Notes under the pieces: model-generated
The model's input: the letters and a program-made list of their open reading frames with translations, nothing else
The model's database searches: none
What the model was told of the DNA's origin: nothing
Assembly: GCA_023231475.1 (NCBI GenBank)
Contig: JALJEE010000525.1
Span: 37,105-101,104 of the forward strand
DNA: 64,000 nucleotides
Source of the DNA: Seison nebaliae
Taxonomy: Eukaryota; Rotifera; Pararotatoria; Seisonacea; Seisonidae
Reading direction: 5' to 3'
Part shown: one piece after another, positions 1-9,936 of the stretch
How positions within the stretch are numbered: the first letter of the stretch is position 1
How the letters are laid out: each line of letters begins with the position of its first letter
Program-made: the position numbers and the translations under genes

Positions 1-2184
1 GAATTTGTGTTGGGTGACGAAGAATCGAATGATCTGTTAAATTCATCGATAGACGTATCGGATAATTCGGAAGAATTTATTCACAAACTCAATTTTCAGT
101 CACCAACAGATTCTTATAAATATGATACGAATTCCACCAATTCCGTTTCATATAATCGGAAGAATAATGAAAAAAAATTGAATTTAAAAGTGGAAATTTC
201 GATAAAAGAGAATTTTATCAATTTCTTCTTAATTAATCATCAAGATGGTGGACGAGAATTGATTTTAAAATTGAGTCATTTCCCGTTAAAAGAAGATATC
301 GATTATGAATCAAATTCGGAATATTTATGGAAACCATTATTTTGTCAAGATCGTAAATATTTATTTATTACGAAAAATAATTCAAATTGGATGAGATCAC
401 TAATTTTGTTAGTGAGGAAACAAATAAATTATTTTCATACAACTCAAGAGATTGTGGATTTGGTGGGAGAGATGATTTATCATAAACGGAATAAATTGAA
501 TTGTTTGAGAATGGAATCGAAAAGAAAAATGAAAAGAGATCCAGGACGATTATGTTCCTGTTTCTTCATTGGAGATAGTTTGTTATTTTTAGCGAATAAA
601 TTAAACGAAAATAAATATGAAGAAGATGTGACGAATGGTGAAGAGAAATTAGAGAATTGGTATGATAAACAAACGATTTTCTCTTATCCACAATCCATCG
701 ATTATGGATCATTATCGATGAATAATGATTTGATTGATCATCGAATGAATTGGTTCAAATTTCTCAATGAGAAAGTAAATGAGGAAAATTATTATTCAAA
801 TAATGATGATGATGGAAATGATGAAGGATTGTGGCGAGATTCGCTCGGATTCCATTCTCATCATTTCGATAAAATTCTTTTAGAATTTGATTTCCATTTA
901 ACTCAACGTTTCCATTTGAGTGCAACAAATAAATGTAAATGGTTCGAAATTCAACCAAATGATATTACGTCTCATGTTCTCATAACGTTATGGAATGAAT
1001 TGAGGAAGAATGATGTTGCAAGATTATCAGATCCGAAGAGATTCCTCCAAAAAGAGATGTACGATTATAATTTGAAATTGATTTATTCACTACCATCATT
1101 ATCATTAAGAATTTCACCTCGATCCTCTTTCAATTTGTTGACAATGCCATTTATGTTAAATATTTATCGGAATCGATTTGAATTGTCTCGCGAAAGTTTA
1201 ACAGAAAATAAAGAAATCTCTTCCATCGAATTATTAGGACGAATTAATTCGAAAGTGGCTTTGAGAGATATCGAAAGTGAATTGTTGGGACATATTTGGC
1301 AACAATTGAAACGATGTGGAGATGTTGAGACACTCGCATTATTTGGTATGAGAGTTTTGTCTTCTTTATCATCCGATTATCTCGAACGATTACTTTGGTA
1401 TTATAAACAATTAACATTAATGAAAAATAAAAGATCCAATTCATTATTGGAAGATCTTCATGCGTCGAAAGATGTCTGGGATTCCGCTAACGACGATTAT
1501 GAAGATAATTATTTCAAATTAAGAGACGAAAAATCTATAAACGGATTGAATGATATCGAAGATTTCATCGACGAGAATGTCGTCGAAGCTTTCCATAATG
1601 CTACGAAAACGGACGAATATCAATCACATTTAATTATCAGTGAACGATATTCATTTTGTGATGTGGAACGAACGTTAAAGATCCTTCAGGATTTCTTCAC
1701 CGCCGTCATTCAACTCGATCATTATTGCGAGAATTTCGCCAAGTTACTTTACGGACGGAAAATGTCTTACGAACAAGCACATGTTTTAAGACAAATTCGC
1801 TTATGGAGATCACCATTCAAAACGAGAAATTCACTCATCCGTATCGCCATTCCCAAATCGATGTTGAGGAATAAACCAATTTGTTCTTATTGTGATTTAC
1901 CGTTATGTGGAGAGATAACGATGTGTTTCAAATGTTGTCATGGAATGCATTTGATGCACATGTTGGAATGGTTATCGATCTGCGATCAAAGTATTGCCCA
2001 ATTGGATTGTGGGAAATTGAGAACTATCGATGACATCGTTCAATATGATTCGAATGATGTTAGTCAATGTCGATTTGGTTTAGTGAGGAACATCGGGAAA
2101 TTGTATCGTGGAAAGACGATTTATTGTGCGGCCGGTTGCGGTTGTCAATGTACATTTCAATTTTATACAACGAACGAACATTAA
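1..2184 (+). CDS. WDR59: WDR59-like GATOR2 subunit, C-terminal part (5' partial)
   Basis: The frame is open from the first base of the window, so the protein starts outside it; about 727 residues are visible. WDR59 belongs to GATOR2, which acts on lysosomes upstream of mTORC1 in amino-acid sensing. The recognisable part is the C-terminal zinc/RING-like module at roughly residues 630-720: a CxxC pair (CSYC), a second pair near FKCC, the HGMHLMHMLEW stretch and a final AAGCGCQC. The order His-His-Met-Glu-Trp followed by GCGCxC is typical of WDR59. Upstream lies a helical stretch (SYEQAHVLRQI) like the one before the zinc module in that family. The N-terminal WD40 propeller must lie to the left. 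No introns are needed in the visible part. AATAAA-like signals follow the stop at about 2237-2290. WDR24 or MIOS are less likely because of the spacing in the last cysteine cluster. Confidence 0.75.
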   Translation, partial: EFVLGDEESNDLLNSSIDVSDNSEEFIHKLNFQSPTDSYKYDTNSTNSVSYNRKNNEKKLNLKVEISIKENFINFFLINHQDGGRELILKLSHFPLKEDIDYESNSEYLWKPLFCQDRKYLFITKNNSNWMRSLILLVRKQINYFHTTQEIVDLVGEMIYHKRNKLNCLRMESKRKMKRDPGRLCSCFFIGDSLLFLANKLNENKYEEDVTNGEEKLENWYDKQTIFSYPQSIDYGSLSMNNDLIDHRMNWFKFLNEKVNEENYYSNNDDDGNDEGLWRDSLGFHSHHFDKILLEFDFHLTQRFHLSATNKCKWFEIQPNDITSHVLITLWNELRKNDVARLSDPKRFLQKEMYDYNLKLIYSLPSLSLRISPRSSFNLLTMPFMLNIYRNRFELSRESLTENKEISSIELLGRINSKVALRDIESELLGHIWQQLKRCGDVETLALFGMRVLSSLSSDYLERLLWYYKQLTLMKNKRSNSLLEDLHASKDVWDSANDDYEDNYFKLRDEKSINGLNDIEDFIDENVVEAFHNATKTDEYQSHLIISERYSFCDVERTLKILQDFFTAVIQLDHYCENFAKLLYGRKMSYEQAHVLRQIRLWRSPFKTRNSLIRIAIPKSMLRNKPICSYCDLPLCGEITMCFKCCHGMHLMHMLEWLSICDQSIAQLDCGKLRTIDDIVQYDSNDVSQCRFGLVRNIGKLYRGKTIYCAAGCGCQCTFQFYTTNEH

Positions 2185-2391
2185 CATCTGATATAGTTCG
2201 TCTTTTTATTGATTTGTGTATAGATTTTATTATTTTCTTAATAAATATTAATAAATTAAATAATTTGTTTATTAAATTTAAATAAATAAATATTTTCGTT
2301 TGTTTATTTTATGGAATGATATGAGATGAAGTCCTATGATGAATAAAGAGGAGAAGGAGAAGAAAAAATAATTAGAATTATTCAAATCCAA

Positions 2392-5300
2392 ATGGAGAAG
2401 GAGGAAATTTTCGGATTGTTTATTTTCGATAAGTTCAATCAATTACTCTTCCGTTATATGAACAACGGATGTCAGAATCATATAATAAGATTATTGATAA
2501 AAAATGAAAATACGAGAGAATGTTTCAAAGAATTAATTTTTAAAGAGAAAACTCAAAATCAATTTCTTCAACCCTCCATCGATGATGCCATCAGTCTCAT
2601 CTTCTCAGTTATTTTATATTCGTTACAGAATCTTCGTGATTATTATGGAATGGAATATCATCGACTCAAATTGTCACAAATGGATAATCTTCATCTAATA
2701 TTCCAATCTTTAACGAATCAATGGAATCTTTTCATTTTGACGAAAAAAAGAATTCGGAGTTTAAAATTTGAAAAATTTCTGAAACAAATCCTTCAAATTC
2801 TCCGTAGTCAGATGTCGATACCGTTAATGAAAATGGAGAATATGGAAGAGAGCGATGATTGGAAACAACTAATAGAATATACTTTCGATCTCCTCTGGAT
2901 TTTCATTAATGAGAATTATTCAAATTTGTTCACTGATCATTTCCTCTCAATTGACTCATCAAACCGTTTAAATTATAACGAGATGTTTCTCACCGTTTCT
3001 TATTCTTTCATCAATCAATCTCTTCAACAAATTATCAATTCGGCTCTCGAATTCGCTTTCGTCACTTATCCCAAATGTAATCGAATCATTTTTTGGTCTA
3101 GTGAACGAAAATGTATCATTTCCAATCTCTATAATTCGTTGTATAACATAAAACAATCGATCATCGAAACGTTAACGAGAAAATTAGAGGAGAATGAGAA
3201 AGACACAATATTTTCACTTGCACATCTCATTCAAAGTTTCACCGAAACCGATGATGAAATAGACGAAATGAATCAATTATTCTCGTTCAACATCGATACC
3301 ATCGAATCATCTATATCAGACATTTTACAACAACTGTGTATAAAAAAGTTAAAAATTCCATCGATGAATAAACGACTTCAAATTACTAATCATCCATGGA
3401 TCAAAAATAGTGAAGTCGAATTCGATCCATTAGAACTACATCTCATTCAATCATATATCGATATTCATCGTTATGTTAACGACGGAAGAAAAATTAAAGG
3501 ACCAAACAGAAAAACGACAATAACTAAATATGATGGAATATCTCAATTATCTCTCTCCGATCACCATATCGATAATAACGATATTAAACCGGATTTTAAA
3601 ATAAAATTTGATATTGAAGAGAAGGAGTGTGAAAATGAGAAAGAAGAAAAGATGAATGAAGAGTTGATTGATAATAATCGATTATCGATTAAATCGATTT
3701 ATAGTAATCAATCATCAGATACTGATAATGAAATCAATAATAATATCGTTAATTCATTCAACTCTCAAATCAGTCAATCATCTCTACCATATCGTACAAG
3801 AGAATTGAATATTCATCAAATAGACAAGAAGAAACCTGTTCGACGCTTTTCCTCCATATTGATGGAGAATGAAGAGAATATTCAAATGATCAAGAAAAAT
3901 GAATTTGAAGGAACCATCAAAAATATTTTCCTTCGTCCATTCATTACAAATAATTTCAATAGTAAAACGAGAAACATCAAACCGTCAATCATCGACGAAT
4001 TCTATAAGAATTGTGGAAATCATACGGAATTGTCGTTGGAAGAATTCCGAATTATCAATACCATGAGATATACAATTCATTATCATGAAATTTATCCAAA
4101 CATATTTCTCCTCGTTTTCATTTCCCGGTCATCAGCCACAATGAGAAAGTTCCAGATGATTCAAATGTTCATACAAACAATTCAAAATAATTTCATCATT
4201 CTACAACAAATAATGAATCAAAAAAAATTTCTTTCACAACAATTCTCTTTTAATCGGAGGAAAACAACGGAAATATTGCGAAGAATTTTATTAAAAAATC
4301 AGTCATATTTTGAACGCTTCACTTCACTTCTCTCTATTATTAAACAATCTCTATTCCGTTTAAGTGAAAGGGAATCGTCCAATTTTACCATTGACATGAA
4401 TTATATTTATTTATTGTTTAATAAAATAGAGAAACTGATAAAAGAACATCTCATCATTCCACAGAATAAAACCAACAAAATTGAATTAAAAGATTTTTCA
4501 AATTTTTGTCAAATTAATCGAAACAAAATTGGAGAGAATTTCCTTCGAGATTGTGAGACATATGAAGATCTTTTCAAAACCATCAATTTAATTCTTCAAC
4601 AAATTTATTTCATTATGTTCATTAAAGAAAAGAATAATTGTTTTCAAGAAACCGTCGAGAGTTCCATTAGTCCAATGGTTGCTACTTTATTTCCCACGAA
4701 ATTTACCAGTAAAATTTTCGGTAGTAAATCCACAAATAGTACGACAAGCAATCCAATAGACATGAATTCCAATCCATCTTTATTGGAACAATCATCACGA
4801 TCTGATAGACAATCAATAAAATCAACTGGAACTGCTTCATCAATCATACAATTCAAAAAGATCTTCCAAGCCACCAACGATCGTCTAAATTTCAATTCAA
4901 TCAATTATTTCATTAAATCTCACAATCAATTCTATTCATTACAACAACTGATACAACTGAAAATGAAATGTTGTATCAATTTTTTAGAAACGAAATTGAC
5001 GATCGATTTAATGAACAATATAAAGAATCGTTATGCACAAAAGACGATGTTGAAACGAATTGTGGAGAAGAAGTTACACGACCAATTCTCCATGAATACT
5101 GTCGTCTCCTGCATTTATGATCATGAGAATCGACATCGAATCTACAACAGTTCCGATGAGAACTACTCGAAATTTGTCCAAATCGTCTTCGACGAAATGT
5201 TAAACGATTTACTCATCCATCAAATCAATTCATCTTATCATAATTTTTATATTCTGACTTATGATGAGAAAGAATATATAATTTATTCGTCCTATTGGAT

Positions 5301-5760
5301 GGCTGATTCTTATGGGAGGAAAATTAAACAAGTTCAACAACCGAAAAATAAGAGAAATTCACAAACATTCCCATCCAATTTTGGCGATGTATTCGAATTG
5401 AATATTGATAATTTGAAATGTAACAATCTTCGATATAATTCCTATATAACTCTTAATAATTTCATCGATGAATTTTCTCAGAAGAAATCCAATCATAAAG
5501 ATAAAGATCCGAAAACCATAGTGGATCATTTAGACCAAACTATTTTCTCTTATTCCTATCTGAGTATTCACGATGTCTCACAAAATCGATTTATCAATCA
5601 ACTATTCACCAAGAAGAATGACGTCACCGAAAACTTCTTTAATTCTTCCTTTAAAAATCCTTCTTATAATAATCTAATTGAAATTTTGAAACGGATCAAA
5701 TCGGAACAAAATAAAATTCTACTGCAGCTCACACGAGAATTAGGTAGATCAATTTCCTAA
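2392..5760 (+). CDS. HPS1: HPS1-like BLOC-3 subunit
   Basis: A single uninterrupted frame of 1122 residues starting at ATG 2392, 207 bp after the WDR59-like stop on the same strand. HPS1 pairs with HPS4 in BLOC-3, a guanine-nucleotide exchange factor for Rab32/Rab38 in making lysosome-related organelles; the family has longin-type domains. The N-terminus reads like the first longin strand (IFGLFIFDKF, then LLFRYMNN). A middle block (YPNIFLLVFISRSSATM) and a C-terminal block (FYILTYDEKEYIIYSSYWM) align in order with the HPS1 middle and third longin regions. It is about 400 residues longer than the vertebrate protein. The extra length is mostly Asn/Ser/Ile-rich linker around residues 370-500 and 760-850. 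The assignment rests on pattern and order, not high identity; another CCZ1/HPS1-class longin protein is possible. Confidence 0.55.
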   Translation: MEKEEIFGLFIFDKFNQLLFRYMNNGCQNHIIRLLIKNENTRECFKELIFKEKTQNQFLQPSIDDAISLIFSVILYSLQNLRDYYGMEYHRLKLSQMDNLHLIFQSLTNQWNLFILTKKRIRSLKFEKFLKQILQILRSQMSIPLMKMENMEESDDWKQLIEYTFDLLWIFINENYSNLFTDHFLSIDSSNRLNYNEMFLTVSYSFINQSLQQIINSALEFAFVTYPKCNRIIFWSSERKCIISNLYNSLYNIKQSIIETLTRKLEENEKDTIFSLAHLIQSFTETDDEIDEMNQLFSFNIDTIESSISDILQQLCIKKLKIPSMNKRLQITNHPWIKNSEVEFDPLELHLIQSYIDIHRYVNDGRKIKGPNRKTTITKYDGISQLSLSDHHIDNNDIKPDFKIKFDIEEKECENEKEEKMNEELIDNNRLSIKSIYSNQSSDTDNEINNNIVNSFNSQISQSSLPYRTRELNIHQIDKKKPVRRFSSILMENEENIQMIKKNEFEGTIKNIFLRPFITNNFNSKTRNIKPSIIDEFYKNCGNHTELSLEEFRIINTMRYTIHYHEIYPNIFLLVFISRSSATMRKFQMIQMFIQTIQNNFIILQQIMNQKKFLSQQFSFNRRKTTEILRRILLKNQSYFERFTSLLSIIKQSLFRLSERESSNFTIDMNYIYLLFNKIEKLIKEHLIIPQNKTNKIELKDFSNFCQINRNKIGENFLRDCETYEDLFKTINLILQQIYFIMFIKEKNNCFQETVESSISPMVATLFPTKFTSKIFGSKSTNSTTSNPIDMNSNPSLLEQSSRSDRQSIKSTGTASSIIQFKKIFQATNDRLNFNSINYFIKSHNQFYSLQQLIQLKMKCCINFLETKLTIDLMNNIKNRYAQKTMLKRIVEKKLHDQFSMNTVVSCIYDHENRHRIYNSSDENYSKFVQIVFDEMLNDLLIHQINSSYHNFYILTYDEKEYIIYSSYWMADSYGRKIKQVQQPKNKRNSQTFPSNFGDVFELNIDNLKCNNLRYNSYITLNNFIDEFSQKKSNHKDKDPKTIVDHLDQTIFSYSYLSIHDVSQNRFINQLFTKKNDVTENFFNSSFKNPSYNNLIEILKRIKSEQNKILLQLTRELGRSIS

Positions 5761-6072
5761 ATTTATTTTCTGTAAATAAAATTTTAATCTGACAAAAAAA
5801 TTTCCAATAAATATTTTTCATAATTTTTTTAAGAAGAATTTTATTATAAAAAGATTTTCTTTAATTTTATGAAAAGAACAATTTCTGTATTTTCAAAAAG
5901 TAAAAAAAACTTGTGATGTTTAAACACAAACGAAATTGTGCAAATTTTAAAAAATAAAATATTTATTTGAATTTTACAAACAAAAAAAATTGTTTGTGAA
6001 TTTTAAGAACGGGAAAAATTTTATTAAAAAAATGAAGGAAGATCGAGCATAGATTTAGGAGAACTATCGATA
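5761..6072. other. 3' spacer between HPS1-like and RPA3-like genes
   Basis: The 312 bp spacer is A/T-run rich. It begins with an AATAAA-type signal at about 5774 for the + gene. It also serves as the 3' flank of the convergent minus-strand RPA3 gene. No coding signal is visible. Confidence 0.5.
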
Positions 6073-6561
6073 TTACACCATTTCAATGGGATAAGCATCA
6101 GGATATGTCCTGATTGCTTTAATCGCATCAACATATAATTCTTTATCTGAAAATGATTTATAAGGAAATTATCAAATTAAAAATAATAGAAACCAAAATC
6201 TTGCATTATTGACATTGGTAAAGGAATTATTTCATTATTTTCGCTCACTATCGAATTCTCTCCATCAACTATTCCACAAACTTCCACATATTCGTCCATC
6301 TTCAATTCCATCTGATAAAATAGAATATATATTACACTTCAATTCTTTCTAACTGGTTGTCCCATACGAATACTCAACATTCTCTTATCCATACTCTCCA
6401 AATCAAACATATTTCCCACTCGACTCACCTGTCAAACAAGAAATCTTTTCAACCAAATCAAATTTTAAGTAAACTTGTACAATCGTTCCGACAATACAAA
6501 CTCCCTTCCCAATATTGTCCCCTAATTCCTCTCCCAAAATTCTCTTAAACGTGTGACACAT
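6073..6561 (-). CDS. RPA3: RPA3/RPA14-like replication protein A small subunit, four exons
   Basis: Exons on the minus strand: 6561-6475, 6428-6354, 6311-6194 and 6146-6073, giving 117 residues (human RPA3 has 121). RPA3 is the small OB-fold subunit of the single-strand DNA-binding RPA trimer used in replication and repair. The joined product shows the RPA3 pattern throughout. Exon 1 has the GKGVCIVGTI strand, exon 2 a GNMFDLES strand, exon 3 YVEVCGIVDGENSIV, and exon 4 the trimerisation helix ending KELYVDAIKAIRTYPDAYPIEMV. The three introns are only 46, 42 and 47 bp, with phases 0, 0 and 1. All have GTT donors and CAG acceptors, and the frame is kept through each. No single exon is long enough to stand out as an open frame. 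The gene is divergent from SmB, with 267 bp between the two start codons. Confidence 0.85.
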
Positions 6562-6828
6562 AATCGTAAGTGATGGAAAACCGTTGAACTCAAATTCAGT
6601 ATGTTTTCTGTCGAAATAAATTTTAAAATGTGAAAAAAAGTATGAAAGAAAATGTTCTCTAGGAAATTAGGGAATTGTTAAAACAATCGAAATATTCGAA
6701 ATTCAAAAAATAGGCATAACACTTTTGGAGGGAATTTTAAAAAAAAATTCTTACAATTTTTCTGTATTTTTTTTGGAACGTACAAAATACGTATAGGAAT
6801 TCACTGCAATTTCTTTTTGAGTTGAAAA
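6562..6828. promoter_or_regulatory. Shared upstream region of RPA3-like (-) and SmB (+)
   Basis: These 267 bp separate two divergent start codons and must contain the start-proximal regulatory sequence of both genes. It is A/T-rich; I see no clear TATA box or named motif. Inference from gene arrangement only. Confidence 0.4.
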
Positions 6829-7272
6829 ATGACGATCAGTAAAAACAATAAATTGATGCAACATCTCAATTATCGTGTTCGAATCACACTGCAGGATTCG
6901 AGACGATTTGTTGGTGCAATGAAAGCATTCGACAAACACATGAATCTCATATTGGGAGATTGTGAGGAATTCCGTACAATTCGACCAAAATCGTCTGGTG
7001 ATCGTCGAGAAGAGAAAAGACATCTTGGTCTAACTTTATTGCGAGGGGAACATATCGTCTGTTTGACGATCGAAGGACCTCCACCCAAAGATGAAGGAGG
7101 TTTTACGAAATTTACAGAGACGTTGGGCGTAAGTAGAGGAACAGGGCGAGGTGTGGCACCAATGGGTGAAATTCGAGCACCCACATTGCCCACTCCAATG
7201 GGAACTGCAAGTGCAGCACAAATGATGCCTTCGGGACGAGGTGGTGGCGCTCCCAATTGGTCACAATATTAA
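6829..7272 (+). CDS. SNRPB: SmB/SmB' core snRNP protein
   Basis: An intronless 147-residue protein from ATG 6829. SmB is one of seven Sm proteins that form the ring on U1, U2, U4 and U5 snRNAs. The Sm1 motif covers about residues 10-45 ([25 protein letters not shown] is the core, cut here by description: Arg-Phe-Val-Gly then Asp-Lys-His-Met-Asn-Leu). Sm2 follows at about 65-80 with [18 protein letters not shown], then PPP. The C-terminal tail is short, Gly/Arg/Met/Pro-rich and ends with [12 protein letters not shown]. It lacks the long proline-rich repeats of vertebrate SmB'. An AATAAA signal lies at 7324-7329. The family call is secure; this spliceosomal component is of interest because donors in this window are unusual. 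Confidence 0.93.
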   Translation: MTISKNNKLMQHLNYRVRITLQDSRRFVGAMKAFDKHMNLILGDCEEFRTIRPKSSGDRREEKRHLGLTLLRGEHIVCLTIEGPPPKDEGGFTKFTETLGVSRGTGRGVAPMGEIRAPTLPTPMGTASAAQMMPSGRGGGAPNWSQY

Positions 7273-7494
7273 ATGTTGGAAATGTTGTTGTTATTGTCTT
7301 TTTTGTAAATTGAGAAGATTTTAAATAAAATCCATTTATAACTTTCTTCTTTTTCTTTCTATAAAAAATATAATGACATTCATTGGTCGAATTGTGGAAA
7401 ATTTTAAATTAGTTAATGAACTTTACTAATTTATTCAACAAATACATTTTATGAAGGAATCATATTTTAACATCGTTGTTGGAGTTTGTCATGT

Positions 7495-7583
7495 GCTCCT
7501 GTGGCGCAATCGGTTAGCGCGCCGTACTTATAATAACAGTATAGGCAATGCGGAGGTTGTGAGTTCGATCCTCACCAGGAGCA
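7495..7583 (+). tRNA. tRNA-Ile(TAT), intron-containing, copy 1
   Basis: The 7-bp acceptor stem GCTCCTG pairs with CAGGAGC at 7576-7582, with discriminator A at 7583. The A box (TGGCGCAATCGG) and B box region (GTTCGATCC) are present. The anticodon stem CCGTA pairs with TGCGG. The loop reads CTTATA plus A, with anticodon TAT at 7529-7531. A 15-nt intron occupies 7533-7547, after A37, which is the standard position for eukaryotic nuclear tRNA introns and is usual for tRNA-Ile(UAU). The mature length is 74 nt before CCA. A T-rich stretch follows as terminator. Confidence 0.96.
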
Positions 7584-7771
7584 CAAAATCTTCTTTTCTT
7601 TTCACAAATCTTTTTATTAAAGGGCAATGAAATATTTTTTTTATATTCAACTAATTCAACATTTAAGCGAGAAAAACAATTTTTTTGTCTAGAAATTTTT
7701 AAATTTTTATCAATTTGTTTTTAGTAAATTCTTACAATTCTTGTTACAATTTTTTATAGAAACAAAATTTC

Positions 7772-7860
7772 TGCTCCTGGTGAGGATCGAACTCACAACC
7801 TCCGCATTGCCTATACTGTTATTATAAGTACGGCGCGCTAACCGATTGCGCCACAGGAGC
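7772..7860 (-). tRNA. tRNA-Ile(TAT), intron-containing, copy 2
   Basis: The reverse complement is identical over all 89 positions to copy 1, including the 15-nt intron. With copy 1 it forms a perfect 89-bp inverted repeat separated by 188 bp. The flanks differ from those of the other copies. Downstream on the minus strand there is only a short T4 run as terminator. Confidence 0.95.
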
Positions 7861-8002
7861 GATGCTTTAACTCATTTTTTATCAAGTTATTGAAGCAATT
7901 TCTAGTATAATATATAATTATTCTCTTAAAAACAACTAAATGGAGAATGATAGGAATCTACAAAATTTTATAGATAAGGTCAAATTTAAGAAGTATAACA
8001 GC

Positions 8003-8091
8003 GCTCCTGTGGCGCAATCGGTTAGCGCGCCGTACTTATAATAACAGTATAGGCAATGCGGAGGTTGTGAGTTCGATCCTCACCAGGAGCA
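8003..8091 (+). tRNA. tRNA-Ile(TAT), intron-containing, copy 3
   Basis: Identical over all 89 positions to copy 1, with anticodon TAT and the same 15-nt intron. It is followed a few bases downstream by a T7 run near 8100, a typical RNA polymerase III terminator. It lies 216 bp before the 3' end of the convergent rhomboid gene. Confidence 0.96.
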
Positions 8092-8307
8092 CAAAAAATT
8101 TTTTTCCAAATTTTTTTTTCTAACCAACTTTATGAAGTGGTAATTAGATTAATAGTTAATATTCTAGCTTAACAGATGGAAGTGATATAAAAGAAATTTG
8201 ATGGTTTAACAAAACAAGTAACATTATTTATTAAGTTGTCGAAAATTGGTTAATAATAAGAAAATAGATAACAATAATGAATGAAATGTAAATAAATTAA
8301 AGGAAGG

Positions 8308-9936
8308 TTAAGTCCATAAGCAGGTACGATTGTAAAGTGACGGAGACGTTAAGTTAGTCATGATGTAAGTCGAATTATTGTGAATGGATAAATCATTAAA
8401 TTGATAATTGAACAAATTGAGAATGATACCAATTGATAAAATTAAAAATAGAAGGATGGAACTGATAACATAAAAATATTTTTCAATTTTTCTAATTTTT
8501 CTGTTTTTGACGAGTAGGACACCTCCAAATATTCCGCAAATAAATCCGATAGCATGTGCTCGATAACTGGTGGTTATTCCATTAGTCATTGCTTGTCCTC
8601 TGAAAGCGGACCATACAGAAAACGATATATCCACCACATAAATCACCACCAGAATAGTTAGATGATATGGCGCTACAAATTTTAATTCTTTCCAATTCAT
8701 TAATAAATTAGGGAAATGTGAAGCGACGACAGCATAAGTTCCAGCACTACCTCCACATAACGCTTTGGTTGGTTGTAAGACGTAGGAATACATACTAGCA
8801 GTGATGACACCCATAGAATGAATAAGAGCAATTCTCCAAGCACTATTCACTACTTCTAACGCCACACCGAGAACGAGTAAAGATAGAACATTAAGTAATA
8901 GATGAGAATATCCAGCATGGACTAGAGAATATGTCCAATATTTCCACACGTGATATCGTTTAGTTGGTATAAAAATTAAATAACTGTCATATGGAACGGG
9001 TGAGTTATATTGAATGTCAATACCACATCGAGTTCGATATCGGTAAGCATGGAAAGCGTAAATACAAATTTGAATTAAACAAAATAAAGGGACGAAAATT
9101 GGTAGATGAAATTTCCCATATATTCTTTCAAACATTGACTTCTCACCACTATTCATTTGACCTTGAGTTTGGACTAGTTTAGCTAATTCCAATTGAACTT
9201 TTTCTTTCTTCTTCAAATGCAATTCCGATGTGGTAATGTCTTGAGGATGGAAACGATATTTTACTGCCATTCTCTTGAATTGAGCGAAACTAATATTTTT
9301 ATTCGGATAATTTTTCAAAATTCTTCGTAGACATTCAACGAAGTTTCTTGGGAGAATCTCTTCACAATCATTCCTATTTTTTTTTCGAACATAATTCCTC
9401 CATTTGTTGAATCTCTTTCTCTTGTTTATTTCTAACATCGCCATTCTCTCCTCGTCTATGTTATTGGATTGTTGAGTGTGCAAAGTCGTCTGATTATTAC
9501 TCCATTGGATGGAAGAGGATTCGTGTCGTTTTCGTTGAGAACGGAACGATTCACTTATCGATACTAAATGTTCGAAATGTTGTCGAGCGGTGTGATTGAG
9601 ACGGAAAATCGGCTTATTCAAATTTGAAATGATGGAATTTGTTTTCGACATTTTCGGTAGTTCCAATTGACATTGTTGTCTTTTCAACTCATTTTCTTTA
9701 CGTCGACGATCGATTTCTTCGATTAGTGGCTCATAAAAGATCGTGAGACGTTCATCGATCATATCTTGACTCCTAAATGAAAAATGCCGATGTTGATCTT
9801 CAGGTATTGGAGATGTGGGACCGATCTTCATCAATCGTTTCTCATCAAGTTCATGTTGAATTTGGAAGAAGTTGAAGAATTCTTCATCCAATTGCTTTTT
9901 AAAATTCTCCTCTTCATTCTCTTCAATCGATTTCAT
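8308..9936 (-). CDS. Rhomboid-family intramembrane serine protease with long N-terminal region
   Basis: An intronless 542-residue protein from ATG 9936. Rhomboids cleave transmembrane substrates inside the membrane. The catalytic dyad appears intact: Ser397 in CGGSAGTYA and His461 in AHAIGFICGIFGG. The conserved L1 region is present (Trp-Lys-Tyr-Trp-Thr-Tyr, then HAGYSHLLLN). About seven membrane segments run from residue 285 to the C-terminus, with N-glycosylation-type sites at the end. The first 280 residues are cytosolic, basic and low complexity, with one possible EF-hand-like helix pair near residues 205-230. That architecture suggests the RHBDL/secretase group rather than the mitochondrial PARL group. 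The exact subfamily is not resolved. It converges with the tRNA cluster. Confidence 0.88.
   Translation of the reverse strand: MKSIEENEEENFKKQLDEEFFNFFQIQHELDEKRLMKIGPTSPIPEDQHRHFSFRSQDMIDERLTIFYEPLIEEIDRRRKENELKRQQCQLELPKMSKTNSIISNLNKPIFRLNHTARQHFEHLVSISESFRSQRKRHESSSIQWSNNQTTLHTQQSNNIDEERMAMLEINKRKRFNKWRNYVRKKNRNDCEEILPRNFVECLRRILKNYPNKNISFAQFKRMAVKYRFHPQDITTSELHLKKKEKVQLELAKLVQTQGQMNSGEKSMFERIYGKFHLPIFVPLFCLIQICIYAFHAYRYRTRCGIDIQYNSPVPYDSYLIFIPTKRYHVWKYWTYSLVHAGYSHLLLNVLSLLVLGVALEVVNSAWRIALIHSMGVITASMYSYVLQPTKALCGGSAGTYAVVASHFPNLLMNWKELKFVAPYHLTILVVIYVVDISFSVWSAFRGQAMTNGITTSYRAHAIGFICGIFGGVLLVKNRKIRKIEKYFYVISSILLFLILSIGIILNLFNYQFNDLSIHNNSTYIMTNLTSPSLYNRTCLWT

Noticed and set aside
6357-6548. 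63-codon plus-strand frame
   Set aside because: Overlaps exons 1-2 of the RPA3 gene on the opposite strand; no independent support.
6870-7256. 128-codon minus-strand frame opposite SmB
   Set aside because: Shadow of the conserved SmB coding sequence; its composition follows the reverse complement of the Gly/Pro-rich tail.
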